Assembly: GCA_016790165.1 (NCBI GenBank)
Contig: JAEUPL010000006.1
Location: forward strand, 62,001 to 126,000
Direction of reading: 5' to 3'
Source: Burkholderiales bacterium
GTDB lineage: Bacteria > Pseudomonadota > Gammaproteobacteria > Burkholderiales > Casimicrobiaceae
Length of the DNA stretch: 64,000 nucleotides
Part shown: positions 1 to 8,645 of the stretch, in pieces
Layout: each line of letters opens with the position of its first letter
Position numbering within the stretch: position 1 is the stretch's first letter
Position numbers and translations under genes: made by a program
Notes under the pieces: generated by a model
Database searches by the model: none
Told to the model about the DNA's origin: nothing
The model's input: only the letters and a program-made list of their open reading frames with translations

Positions 1-2226
1 TACACCGGCGCCACCACCGTCGCCTCGGCCGGCAGCAACGGCGGCGCAGGCGTGCTGCGGCTCAGCGGATTTGCCACGCAACTGGTGCCGGGCGATTTGC
101 TTATCGGCGAAGGCGTCGGCGCAGCCAACTCCGCCAAAGTGCAGTTGGTCGCGACCTTCCCGCAACTGATCAAAGACACTTCCATCGTCAACGTCGCCTC
201 CGACGGAGTGCTGGAGATGGGCCAGTTGTCCGAAACCATCGCCCGGCTCACCGGCACCGGCGCGGTGACGAGTACGGACGCCAACGCGCTCTTGATCGTC
301 GGTGACAGCGGCGACTTCACCTGGGGCGGCGTGATCTCCGGGCCGGGCCGAATCAACAAGGTCGGCACCGGAACCATGACCTACACCGCCGTCAACACCT
401 ACACCGGCACCACCACCGTGAGCGGCGGCACGCTGGTGCTGGGCGCGCCGTCCAGAACCATCTTCGGCCCGCTCAACATCGGCCTGGGCGTCGGCACAAC
501 GACCACCGCTACCGTGCGTCTTGCAAACTTCTACCAAAACGATAACTCGTTCCTGCCAATCACCATCAATGCCGACGGGAAATTGGACATTGATGCGTTC
601 TTGGACGATCTTGGCGCTGTCACCATGAACGGTGGCCACTTTACAAACGCCGACGGGGCTCGCATCGATGGTGGCCTGACCATGAATGGCGGCACTATCA
701 CCGCCGCGACCAGCGACCCGTTAACGATGGGATCCAATGTGGTCGCGACGTCGACCGGGCCGTTCGGCGCGGCGTCCATCAACGCGAACGTTCTGCTCCG
801 AAACAGGCCCACAACTTTTACGGTCAACAGCGGCAGCGCACAGCCGGAATTGACCATTAACGGCATGTTAACGATCGGTGCCGGTTTGCCCAGCAGCCTC
901 ATCAAAACCGGTGCCGGCACCCTGCGCCTCGCGGGCACCGCCGCCAACGACTACGGCGGCAGAACGACGATTGCGCAAGGTACGCTGGAGCTCGCCAAAC
1001 CCGACAACGTGGGTGCCATCACCGGCCCCATCGAGATTGGCAACGACACCGATCCCGCAGGCTCGGCCACGCTCAAAAATATGGCCAGCAATCAACTCAT
1101 CGGCAAACCCGATGTCACGATCTACGCGTCCGGCGTGTATCAGGTTGCCGACGCCTCGACGCCGCGCACCGAAACCATCGGCAAACTGAACGGCAGCGGA
1201 AAGCTCTTTCTGCCGTTCCGCCCCGAGCTCACCATCGACTTCCCCGCAGGCGCCAGCACATTCTCCGGTGTGATAGACCACCCCGCCCCCAACGCCTCAG
1301 GCAACAAACGCATTAACAAGCGCGGCGGCGGCGAACAAATTTTTGCCTTAAACACCAGCTACGACGGGTTGTTGGTGGTGTACGAAGGGGCTTTGTGGGT
1401 GGACGGGCAAATGGCTCAGGCACCCGTGTCCATTCAAGGTGGCACGTTAAGCGGCAAGGGACGGGTCGGGGATGTCGAAGTCGGCAGCAACGTCGCCGCG
1501 ATGTCCACGCTTTGGCCGGGCGGCGCCTTCGGCCCATTGACAACGGGGGCGGCGGCGTTTTCGTTCGGGCCCAGCGCCCGGCTCCGCATCGACCTGCCCA
1601 GCGCCACACCCGGCACCCACGGCAGGCTTTCGGTGACCGGCGCATTCCGGCCGGGTGACAACGGCGGCGGTTCGCTCTACGTCAACCCAATCGACAACCC
1701 AACGCCCGCCAACGGCACCGTCTTCGAGATCGTCTCCAAAGTCAGCGCGGGTGCCGTCACCGGCACCTTCCCAGGACTGCCCGAAGGCCGCTCGGTCTAC
1801 ATGGGCGCAAGAAACGGCAAGATTTCCTACGTCGGCGGCGACGGCAACGACGTCACCCTGACCGTTGCCCCGACGCTCGACATCGACGGCGACAGCCGGT
1901 ACTTGCCCGAGACCGACGGGCTGTTGATCACGCGCTACATCAACGGCGTCAGAGGCCCCGCCTTGATCGCCAACGCGGTCGCGGCCGGGGCGCGACGAAC
2001 GACCGACGCCGACATCAGCGACTACCTCGCCACCAACCTCAGCCAATTCAACGTCGACCAACAAGCCGGCGCGGATAGCTTTGACGCCCTGCTCATCACA
2101 CGTTGGTTGTTTGGCTTTAGGGGTGCACCCTTGGTCGCCAACGTGCCCCGGCCAGCAAACGTAACCGCGGAGCAGTTTGCCGACAGCGTGCGAAACCTGA
2201 TGGAGCAGATCGCGCCGGGGTTGTAG
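1..2226 (+). CDS. PATR-repeat surface protein with C-terminal dockerin-like module (5'-truncated by window)
   Basis: The reading frame is open from base 1 (it begins with YTGATTV), so the gene starts upstream and only its last ~741 codons are seen. At least four autotransporter-associated beta-strand (PATR) motifs of the type TYTGTTTVSGGTL are visible, interspersed with Gly/Thr/Asn-rich beta-helix sequence. The last ~110 residues hold two dockerin-like half repeats, with key motifs DIDGD...TDGLLITRY and FNVDQ...SFDALLITRW. No outer-membrane beta-barrel follows, so it is not a classical type V autotransporter despite the PATR repeats. The function is probably extracellular adhesion or matrix, by inference only. 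The same C-terminal module occurs in the proteins at 10503-11816 and 12379-14118. Confidence 0.8.
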   Translation, partial: YTGATTVASAGSNGGAGVLRLSGFATQLVPGDLLIGEGVGAANSAKVQLVATFPQLIKDTSIVNVASDGVLEMGQLSETIARLTGTGAVTSTDANALLIVGDSGDFTWGGVISGPGRINKVGTGTMTYTAVNTYTGTTTVSGGTLVLGAPSRTIFGPLNIGLGVGTTTTATVRLANFYQNDNSFLPITINADGKLDIDAFLDDLGAVTMNGGHFTNADGARIDGGLTMNGGTITAATSDPLTMGSNVVATSTGPFGAASINANVLLRNRPTTFTVNSGSAQPELTINGMLTIGAGLPSSLIKTGAGTLRLAGTAANDYGGRTTIAQGTLELAKPDNVGAITGPIEIGNDTDPAGSATLKNMASNQLIGKPDVTIYASGVYQVADASTPRTETIGKLNGSGKLFLPFRPELTIDFPAGASTFSGVIDHPAPNASGNKRINKRGGGEQIFALNTSYDGLLVVYEGALWVDGQMAQAPVSIQGGTLSGKGRVGDVEVGSNVAAMSTLWPGGAFGPLTTGAAAFSFGPSARLRIDLPSATPGTHGRLSVTGAFRPGDNGGGSLYVNPIDNPTPANGTVFEIVSKVSAGAVTGTFPGLPEGRSVYMGARNGKISYVGGDGNDVTLTVAPTLDIDGDSRYLPETDGLLITRYINGVRGPALIANAVAAGARRTTDADISDYLATNLSQFNVDQQAGADSFDALLITRWLFGFRGAPLVANVPRPANVTAEQFADSVRNLMEQIAPGL

Positions 2227-2580
2227 CTGAATTGGGGTCAGGTCCGCAGAATTGGGGTCTTGCAAAGTAGCACTCCGAACTCGCTCGCTCACCCACGGTA
2301 ACCGGGCGAAATTCTCAGTTAACAGCTTTTTAGCGTTAACGACCGTCGGACGGTCGTTGCAGCCTGATTTGTCACCATGTTGACATGGGTAATTTTGGCG
2401 CTATACGCGCCGTGTAGCCGTCGTTACAGTGAAAAAGCTGTACTTGGTCGTGGGCAGCGTATCCTGGGAGACTGGCGTCGTGAGCGCATGCGTGGGGTCG
2501 CATGCGTATGCGATGCGCGACGAGACCGCCAGCGACTACGCTGCTCGCCTCAGAGAGTTCAGAACTAACGGAGGCGTCCT
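2227..2580. other. Intergenic region with 118-bp repeat copy and hairpin leader
   Basis: This 354-bp gap holds the first 118-bp palindromic element (2323-2440). A GCATGCG inverted repeat with a 6-nt loop lies at 2486-2505, in the probable leader of the hydrolase gene. Short open frames in the gap have no recognisable product and lack ribosome-binding sites. Confidence 0.6.
2323..2440. repeat. 118-bp palindromic dispersed element, copy 1
   Basis: Starts CAGCTTTTTAGC and ends GAAAAAGCTG, exactly 118 bp. The central hexamer is GTTGAC at 2379-2384, equidistant from both ends. The left half contains a perfect 10-bp hairpin (AACGACCGTC, 1-nt loop, GACGGTCGTT) and the right half a 5-bp hairpin (GGCGC/GCGCC). 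It sits between two co-directional genes. Copies 2-5 have the same length and centre. Confidence 0.85.
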
Positions 2581-4116
2581 ATGCCACTGCCGAAGCGTCT
2601 TCGCATGCTGGCCGTGTTTCTCGCGGGTGCGCTGCTCGCCGCACACGCCTCGGCCCAGGCGGTCACCGTCGTCGAGTATTACAACCGCGTGCTCGACGCC
2701 TACTTCATCACCTCCCGCACCGCCGAGATCAACGCGCTGGACCTCGGCGTCGATTTCGAGCGCACCGGCGCGAGCTTTAGCGCCACAGCGGGCAGCCAAG
2801 CCAACGCCGCCAACAGCATCTGCCGCTACTACATCTCGCTGACCTCGCCCTACACCAGCTCGCACTTCTACGGCCTGCAAGCCACCGACTGCCAGTTGGT
2901 CGCGCAGACCAACCCGGCAGGCTTCACCTACGAAGGCATCGACTTCGTCGTCGGCCAAAAGGTCGGCGCGATCTGTCCGCTGGCCACGCCGGTCGCCGTG
3001 TACCGCAGCTTCCGTCCCGCTGCGGGCGGGCGCACGCCGAACCATCGCTACACCGTTTCGCAGGCAAGCTACGACAAGATGGCCGCTGCGGGCTGGACGC
3101 AGGAAGGCATCGCGTTTTGCGTCTCCGCCGCGACCGACGCCGCCGCCGTGTGGCCGCCGGCAACGACGGGGCTTTACGCCGGCACCACCAAATACGCCGT
3201 CGGCATGCTCGACGGTTACACGGTGCGCGACGTGCCCCATGCGCGCGACATTCCGGTGCTGATTCAATATCCGCTCAACGCTGGCCGGAGCAAGCGCCCG
3301 GTCATCGTCTATTCGCACGGCGGCGATAAGAACGCCGACGGAAAATACATCGGCAACGACTGGGGCGCGGCGCTCGCCGAGGTCGGCTACATCGTCGTGC
3401 AGATGAGCCACCCGCCGCGAACGTCCGCTGAACAATCGGCGTTGCTGGCGGAATTTGGCTACCCGCCGCTGACCGAGGATCAGGCGAAAATGACCGAAGC
3501 CAATCTCGACCGCCCGCGCGACACCATCGCGGTGCTCAACGCACTGCCGACCATCGAGGCCGCGTACCCACAGGCGCAGGGGCTCTTTGACTACGACCGC
3601 GTGGGTCTCGCTGCCCACTCGCGCGGCACCTACAGCGTCCGTGCGGCGCTCTGCGCCCGCGTCGACCTTGGCATCGACCCCGACTACAGCTTTCGCGCTG
3701 TGAGCCGATTCAACACGCCGCTGGCTATCGTGCCCAAAGCGTTGATGGCCGCGTCGCCGCAGGGCACCGATCGGCCGTGGTTCAAGCTCGACACCTGGCG
3801 CGAATGCACCACGCCCGACCTCACGCTCACCGGCGTCAACGACTTCTCAGAGACGACCGTACCTGCCAATCGCGTGCAGGGCTATCAACTCATGCCGCCG
3901 GGCAACAAATACCTCTTGTATATCGACCACGTCGGCGCGATCCACAACACGTTCAATCTCAAAGAGAACTCCCCCGTGTTCGACCCGATCTTGATTGCGG
4001 GTGGCCGCGCGTTCTTCGACGCCCACCTTCGCAACTCGTTGATCGGCAAAGCGTATCTCTCGTCCGGGCGCACCGAAGCGCACAGCAGCGGCGTCGCCAC
4101 GATCAGCCAGCGTTAG
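2581..4116 (+). CDS. Secreted DUF5648-like / alpha-beta hydrolase fusion protein
   Basis: 511 residues with a clear Sec signal peptide ending near ASA-QA (residue ~26). Residues 28-185 resemble the DUF5648-type repeat (VEYYNRVLDAYFITS, ...INALDLG, NHRYTVS), usually found on extracellular proteins. Residues ~200-490 are an alpha/beta hydrolase of the PAF-acetylhydrolase/dienelactone type: VIVYSHGG oxyanion strand, nucleophile elbow GLAAHSRGT with Ser347, probable Asp421 and His450 or His455. A good ribosome-binding site (GGAGG) precedes ATG 2581. The substrate is unknown; esterase or lipase-like activity is inferred. A small exported protein follows 50 bp downstream and is probably co-transcribed. 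Confidence 0.8.
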   Translation: MPLPKRLRMLAVFLAGALLAAHASAQAVTVVEYYNRVLDAYFITSRTAEINALDLGVDFERTGASFSATAGSQANAANSICRYYISLTSPYTSSHFYGLQATDCQLVAQTNPAGFTYEGIDFVVGQKVGAICPLATPVAVYRSFRPAAGGRTPNHRYTVSQASYDKMAAAGWTQEGIAFCVSAATDAAAVWPPATTGLYAGTTKYAVGMLDGYTVRDVPHARDIPVLIQYPLNAGRSKRPVIVYSHGGDKNADGKYIGNDWGAALAEVGYIVVQMSHPPRTSAEQSALLAEFGYPPLTEDQAKMTEANLDRPRDTIAVLNALPTIEAAYPQAQGLFDYDRVGLAAHSRGTYSVRAALCARVDLGIDPDYSFRAVSRFNTPLAIVPKALMAASPQGTDRPWFKLDTWRECTTPDLTLTGVNDFSETTVPANRVQGYQLMPPGNKYLLYIDHVGAIHNTFNLKENSPVFDPILIAGGRAFFDAHLRNSLIGKAYLSSGRTEAHSSGVATISQR

Positions 4117-4166
4117 CCCGCAACGTCCCGACCCCGCAACCTCAACATCACGCGCAAGGAGCCCTC

Positions 4167-4538
4167 ATGCCAATCTCTCGTATCGCCACGGTGCGCACGT
4201 CGATAGTCGCCGCGACGTTCTCCCTCGCCACACTCACCACGTCCGCGAGCTTCGCCGCAGACGCCCCCGCGCGGCCTGCCAACGCTAACGCCAACGCCGC
4301 CGCCAAAAAGCCCGGCACCGCAAAACCCATCGTCGGCGACATGATCGACGGCACCAACATTCGCAAGAAGCCTTCCACCCCGAAACCCGTCATCGGCGAC
4401 ATTCTGGAAGGAACCAACATCCGCAAGCAACCCGGCGCGGGCGGCCCCAAAGCAAAGGCAAACCCCAAGCCGGGCAACGGCCAACGCCGTGTCGACTCGC
4501 CACGCGACTCGCAGTCTGGACTCGCCACAGGCAAGTGA
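4167..4538 (+). CDS. Small exported protein with 20-residue tandem repeat
   Basis: 123 residues starting at ATG 4167, preceded by AAGGAG. Residues 1-31 form a signal peptide (cleavage near SFAADA). After an Ala/Asn linker come two tandem 20-residue units at 51-70 and 71-90, each built on KP(I/V)(V/I)GD..(D/E)GTNIRK. The rest is basic and Pro/Gly-rich, so probably unstructured. I do not recognise a family. Its position 50 bp after the hydrolase gene suggests one transcript and a shared extracellular role, which is inference. Confidence 0.65.
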   Translation: MPISRIATVRTSIVAATFSLATLTTSASFAADAPARPANANANAAAKKPGTAKPIVGDMIDGTNIRKKPSTPKPVIGDILEGTNIRKQPGAGGPKAKANPKPGNGQRRVDSPRDSQSGLATGK

Positions 4539-5173
4539 TGGCGCGGATGTCCGCCCGCAGCGGATTCACTTGACCCGCGGCCGAGCGGTTCGTGGTTCGA
4601 TCGGCTTGCCGATCACCTGTCTGGCAACGATCCGTCGTTTGCCGTCTACGGCGCGGGCCATGATCGCGCCCCGCAAGGTTGGCGGCGATGTGCGCAACCG
4701 CGCGCCTGCCCGCCCCTCCGTCACGCCAACACGATTGATCAGTCGCTTGTGCGGGCAATCAACCGATCAACGGGGCGCCCGTTGATCGACGCGGCGGCGC
4801 CGGAACCGCTCGTTACGGCCGTGCTCTTTCGGGCGAGGCGTAGCACGCAAAGACGCAATCACGATCGTGTGCGAGGCAAGCTCCCAGTGATAGATTGCCC
4901 GAGCTGAGGTCGATTGGGAAAATCGTTGTTCGATGCTGCTTTCACGCAGATAATGGCATCGGTTGGGGAAACGCTGAAACACTGAAACAATCTGCGTGCT
5001 ACGTCGCGTGTCGGATGGGGATGCGCTGGGGGCCGGAAATTTCGTGTCGTCGCGGGGCGATGGCGCGAATGGCTTGGCTCGCAGATCGCCCAAGCCCGAC
5101 GATGCGACGCGCGCGGGGGGGGCTTGTTCAGCGCTTCCTTCGGCATCACAGAAACCACGTTCGGGGCACCACC
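4539..5173. other. 635-bp gap without a convincing gene; nested inverted repeats
   Basis: No open frame here has both a ribosome-binding site and family resemblance. GATCGGC-TT-GCCGATC lies at 4599-4614. A perfect 11-bp inverted repeat (CGATCAACGGG, 3-nt loop) lies at 4764-4788 and could act as a terminator or protein site, although no T-run follows. A run of eight G occurs at about 5115-5122. A frame reading into the exporter gene from 4895 lacks family similarity before residue ~94. Confidence 0.5.
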
Positions 5174-5806
5174 TTGATTGAAGCACATTGGCTCCTCTTC
5201 CTCGCCGCGTCCACGGTTGTCATCGCAACGCCAGGCCAAGACATGATTCTGGTCATGTCAAGGTCGCTGTCTCAGGGTACGGCGGCGGGTGTGACAACGG
5301 CGGCCGGTGTGAGTGTTGGGCTCGTCGGCCACACGCTCCTTGCCACGCTTGGCCTGGGCGCGTTGCTGCGCACTTCCGAGTGGCTGTTCGTCGGTCTCAA
5401 GTTCATTGGCGCTGCTTACCTGCTCTACCTCGGCGTGCAGCTGCTATTGACCAGAGCCGCCGAATTCAACGCCGCATCAAACGCTGCGCAGTCACCGAAA
5501 AAACTGTTCCTGACCGGCGCCCTCTCCAACATCAGCAACCCAAAGATCGCCATCTTTTACTTCGCGTTCCTGCCTCAGTTTGTTGCTCCGGGCGCTGCCC
5601 GCCCTGCGCTGACGATTCTCGTCCTCGGCCTTGTTTTTGCCGCCCTTACGTTCCTGATCAAAGGGCCGGTCGCTGTTTTCGCGGGCAGCCTGTCTTCATG
5701 GTTCAAGTCTCGCCCCGGCGCGCTGCTGTGGCTGTATCGCTGCAGCGGCCTCGTTATGCTCGGGCTTGCGGTACGTCTTGCGCTTTCCCGTCGCACTGAT
5801 GCCTAA
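5174..5806 (+). CDS. LysE/RhtB-family amino-acid exporter
   Basis: About 210 residues from a proposed TTG start at 5174 (LIEAHWLLFLAAS), which gives the usual family length and N-terminus; the frame is open further upstream but that part does not look like the family. The signature PGQDMILVMSRSL..G is followed by Gly-rich helix 2 (GVSVGLVGHTLLATLG). Six hydrophobic helices are visible, with SNISNPK before the fourth, as in RhtB proteins. The predicted role is proton-driven efflux of homoserine, threonine or a related amino acid across the inner membrane. The substrate cannot be told from sequence. The TTG start is uncertain. Confidence 0.8.
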   Translation: MIEAHWLLFLAASTVVIATPGQDMILVMSRSLSQGTAAGVTTAAGVSVGLVGHTLLATLGLGALLRTSEWLFVGLKFIGAAYLLYLGVQLLLTRAAEFNAASNAAQSPKKLFLTGALSNISNPKIAIFYFAFLPQFVAPGAARPALTILVLGLVFAALTFLIKGPVAVFAGSLSSWFKSRPGALLWLYRCSGLVMLGLAVRLALSRRTDA

Positions 5807-5871
5807 CCCGCAGTTCAAGGCGACCCGCGGCGGCTTGCCGCCAGCTTGACTGCGACGTTGGGGCTGTGCCT

Positions 5872-6324
5872 ATGCCTACGCACTTGCGCCACGCCACCGC
5901 TGCCGACATCCCCGGCATTTGGCAGGTGCGCTACTCGGTGACCGAGAATACCTTGACCCCGGGTCGCATCTCGGATGAAGCGATCAGGGCGTCGATTGAA
6001 GACATTGGCCGCGGCTGGGTCATCGAGGATGCCGGAAGGATTCTGGCCTTCGCCATCGGCATCGCGAGGACGGGGAACGTCTGGGCGCTGTTTGTCAGAC
6101 CAGAAGCACAAGGCCGAAACCATGGAACCCGGCTGCATGTCGCGATGATCGAGTGGTTCCGGACGCAACCCATCGACAGGCTCTGGCTATCCACCGGCAC
6201 CACGACGAAGGCGCGGGCGTTCTACGAGAAGAACGGCTGGCAATGCGTCGGCCCTTACGGGCGCGACGAGGTCAGGTATGAACGGCCGAATGCAGCCAGG
6301 TGTCCTGAGTTGGAAATTCGCTGA
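5872..6324 (+). CDS. GNAT-family N-acetyltransferase
   Basis: 150 residues from ATG 5872 (a GTG two codons upstream is possible). The acetyl-CoA motif A is visible as VRPEAQGRNHGTRLH near residue 82, followed by motif B-like WLSTGTTTKARAFYEKNGW, where the AxxFYxxxGW pattern is diagnostic of GNAT enzymes. The acceptor substrate is unknown. It lies 65 bp downstream of the exporter gene on the same strand and could be co-transcribed, though no ribosome-binding site is obvious. Confidence 0.8.
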   Translation: MPTHLRHATAADIPGIWQVRYSVTENTLTPGRISDEAIRASIEDIGRGWVIEDAGRILAFAIGIARTGNVWALFVRPEAQGRNHGTRLHVAMIEWFRTQPIDRLWLSTGTTTKARAFYEKNGWQCVGPYGRDEVRYERPNAARCPELEIR

Positions 6325-6682
6325 TGAAATCGACGTGCCATCGAAACGCCACGCCAATTCGCGAAAAGTCGCGCGGCGCCTCGGCCACGGATGCCGAGGC
6401 CCGAAACGCGGTCGTCGCCCCGCGACGACGAGGCTTTGCCCCGGAGCCAGCCGCCCGAGTCCGCCCGTGCGCGGCGGGCGTGGCGCTGGTTCTGCGTTTG
6501 CCTGAATCGGCACACCGCAGGGGCGATCAACGGGCGCGCCACGGGCTGACCACCTTGCCCGCGAGGCGCCGCCTGCGTAGGCTGCGCTTTGCGAATGAGG
6601 CGTCCGTGCGCTGTCGCCGCGTTGACACGGCGTCGGGCCCCGCAGCATGCGGTTCCGATTCACTTCCGGCAAAGGAGACACC
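6325..6682. other. 358-bp gap, no supported gene
   Basis: Open frames on both strands here are Arg/Pro/Ala-rich translations of GC-rich DNA without recognisable domains. A 6-bp inverted repeat CGCCCG/CGGGCG lies at 6462-6480 and could be part of a terminator. Nothing else is supported. Confidence 0.45.
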
Positions 6683-7042
6683 ATGTCCGACCTCGCTTCT
6701 GTTTACGCCGACTTGCACAAGATCATGGCTCCGTATGCAGCCAAACTTGACGTCAAGCGAGACGACGGACAGGAAATCTACGTCGATACACGGCACATCC
6801 AGAAGAACAGGAAACCACTGTTCTTCGGCTCGGTTCAAGTGAGGAAATCATACGTCGCGTTTCACTTGATGCCGGTCTACGTCAAGCCGGACTTGCTGAC
6901 GTCGCTCACACCCGAGCTCAGAGCCAGAATGCAGGGCAAGTCTTGCTTCAACTTCAAGTCGTCTGAGCCGGCTCTGCTCAAGGAGCTCACTGCGCTCACT
7001 AAGGCTGCGTTCGCGAGCTACAAGGCGCAGGGGTTTGTCTAG
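6683..7042 (+). CDS. Conserved hypothetical protein, possibly YdhG/DUF1801-like fold
   Basis: 119 residues. AAAGGAG lies 7 nt before ATG 6683. The sequence includes FFGSVQVRKSYVAFHLMPVY and RMQGKSCFNFK, a pattern I associate with small cytosolic proteins of the YdhG/YjbR-type superfamily, though the link is by resemblance only. It has no signal peptide or membrane segment. The function is unknown and the flanking genes give no functional context. Confidence 0.65.
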   Translation: MSDLASVYADLHKIMAPYAAKLDVKRDDGQEIYVDTRHIQKNRKPLFFGSVQVRKSYVAFHLMPVYVKPDLLTSLTPELRARMQGKSCFNFKSSEPALLKELTALTKAAFASYKAQGFV

Positions 7043-7140
7043 CGCGCGTGCAGCGCGGCCCAACCCGTCGTGCGCGGACTCGCGTCAAGGGACCAGCGGC
7101 CGATCGATGATGGTGGCGTAAGGGAAGTGCGCTCAATCGC

Positions 7141-8121
7141 CTATCCGGCAGGTCCAAGTTCAGGCCCACCGTATTGACGCGAGGCGACAAAACCCGCAAT
7201 GTCCGCCGTCAGATCGGGATGTCCGGCGAAGTGCTCCACCACAAAGTCCACAAACGCCCGCACGCGAGCGGGCAGCTGCTTGCGGCTGGGGTAGTGGATG
7301 TAGAGCTGGATGTTGTCAGCGATGCTCTCCGGTAGAAGCACCTGCAGCCGCGCACTTTTGAGCAGCGGCAACGCCAGCGGTTGCGGCAGCTGCGCGATGC
7401 CGAGACCGTCGCTGCACGCCTGCGACAGCGCGCGAAAATCATTGCACACAAAGCTCGCGGGCATTTGCAGAAACTGCATGCTGCGACCGCCGTCCTTGCG
7501 GGTCTGCACGATCAGCGGCGTGGCGTGATCTGCGCCAGTCATTTGCAGCATCAGCAGGCGATGCGCTGCCAAATCATCCAGGCTCTGCGGTACGCCGTGG
7601 GCGGCGAGATAGCCCGGCGCGGCGCACAGCGGCAGGCGCAGCGGGCCGAGTGGCCGCGCCACGAACGCTGCATCGTTGAGCACCCCGACGCGGATGCCGA
7701 CATCAAACCGCCTGCTGATGAGTGGGCTCGTGTCTTCACTGAGTTCAAGCTCGAGCCGGATGCCGGGATAGCGACGCTGAAATTCAGGCAGCAACGGGAT
7801 CAGGTAGAGATACGCCACCGGCGACACCACCGTCGCGCGCAGCGTGCCGCTGGCCGTGCGGGCATCGCTCGCCGCTTCCCTGCACGCCGCATCGAGCTGC
7901 GCCAGCGGCTGGCGGCATTGGTCGAGAAACGCCTGGCCTTCGGGTGTGAGCTGCACGGCGCGGGTGCTGCGCGCGAGCAGCCGCACGCCTAAAGCGCGTT
8001 CCAGGCGGCTGATGTTCTGACTCACCGCCACTGGTGAAACACCCAGCGCTTTGGCGGCCCGGGCAAAGCTGCCCAGCTCGGCGGTTCGGGCGAAGTTCAG
8101 GATGCCTCGTAGTGTCTGCAT
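7141..8121 (-). CDS. LysR-family transcriptional regulator
   Basis: 326 residues. The N-terminal winged helix-turn-helix is at ~5-65 (FARTAELGSFARAAKALGVS, then SRLERALGVRLLARSTR), followed by the LysR substrate-binding domain (LRATVVSPVAYLYLIPLLPEF...). Its DNA-binding helix resembles the CrgA/DsdC-like group common in Burkholderiales. It is divergent from the YCII-membrane-MAPEG operon across a 141-bp AT-rich intergenic region, the standard arrangement for a LysR regulator acting on its neighbour. The effector is unknown. Confidence 0.9.
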   Translation of the reverse strand: MQTLRGILNFARTAELGSFARAAKALGVSPVAVSQNISRLERALGVRLLARSTRAVQLTPEGQAFLDQCRQPLAQLDAACREAASDARTASGTLRATVVSPVAYLYLIPLLPEFQRRYPGIRLELELSEDTSPLISRRFDVGIRVGVLNDAAFVARPLGPLRLPLCAAPGYLAAHGVPQSLDDLAAHRLLMLQMTGADHATPLIVQTRKDGGRSMQFLQMPASFVCNDFRALSQACSDGLGIAQLPQPLALPLLKSARLQVLLPESIADNIQLYIHYPSRKQLPARVRAFVDFVVEHFAGHPDLTADIAGFVASRQYGGPELGPAG

Positions 8122-8191
8122 TCGCCAGATTTTGGCGCACGCACGCTAAATTACAAAGTTTTTATTTGGTATTTATGAAGTAATACGCCAA

Positions 8192-8220
8192 TTGAACGGC
8201 ACTCTAGCTGCGCTTACAGT
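8192..8220 (+). promoter_or_regulatory. Sigma-70-like promoter of the YCII operon
   Basis: TTGAAC at 8192-8197 and TACAGT at 8215-8220 with a 17-bp spacer, 42 bp before the YCII start. The AT-rich stretch just upstream (8150-8185) is a likely place for the LysR binding site. Confidence 0.5.
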
Positions 8221-8262
8221 TCATCCAAGCTCAATCCCGAGCTGTTTTTAGAGGTGACTGCC

Positions 8263-8616
8263 ATGAAATACCTGCTCCTGTGCCAAACCCAGCCCGCCGC
8301 TTTTGCCCTTGTGCCCGAGTCGGCGAGGCAGCAGATCATGCAATCGATGATGAGCTACAACCAGCAGCTCATACAGGCGGGCGTGCTGCTCGCGGCGGGC
8401 CAGCTCAGCCCGCCCGAGACGGCGCAGCGCGTGTATGCCGAGAACGGCCGCATCAAGACGCGGGAGGGCTGTGCGTTTGAGGGCGACACGCAAATTGGCG
8501 GCTACTACCTGATTGACGTGCCCGGCGAACCCGAGGCGACCGGCTGGGCGGCCAAATGCCCGGTCGTGCAATTCGGTGCGCTGGAAGTGCGCCAGGTGGC
8601 GTTTTCGCCGGTGTAG
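8263..8616 (+). CDS. YCII-domain (DGPF-like) protein
   Basis: 117 residues from ATG 8263, with GAGG six to nine nt upstream favouring this start over the in-frame GTG at 8254. It begins MKYLLLC and ends in GALEVRQV, and contains GGYYLIDVPGEPEATGWAAKCP, matching the YCII/DGPF fold (dimeric ferredoxin-like). The DGPF motif itself is degenerate (EGCAFEGDTQIGG). These proteins are often partners of sigma factors or small-molecule enzymes. Here it is the first gene of an operon divergent from a LysR regulator. Its biochemical role is unknown. Confidence 0.8.
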   Translation: MKYLLLCQTQPAAFALVPESARQQIMQSMMSYNQQLIQAGVLLAAGQLSPPETAQRVYAENGRIKTREGCAFEGDTQIGGYYLIDVPGEPEATGWAAKCPVVQFGALEVRQVAFSPV

Positions 8617-8645
8617 GAAGCAACTCGCCCAAGGAGACTGCCCCC

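Noticed and set aside
4895..5173. N-terminal 93-codon extension of the RhtB exporter
   Set aside because: It is Arg/Cys-rich with no hydrophobic or family character; the family-length protein starts at about 5174.
6187..6684. 165-codon minus-strand frame
   Set aside because: It overlaps the GNAT gene end, is Arg/Pro-rich, and has no ribosome-binding site or family.
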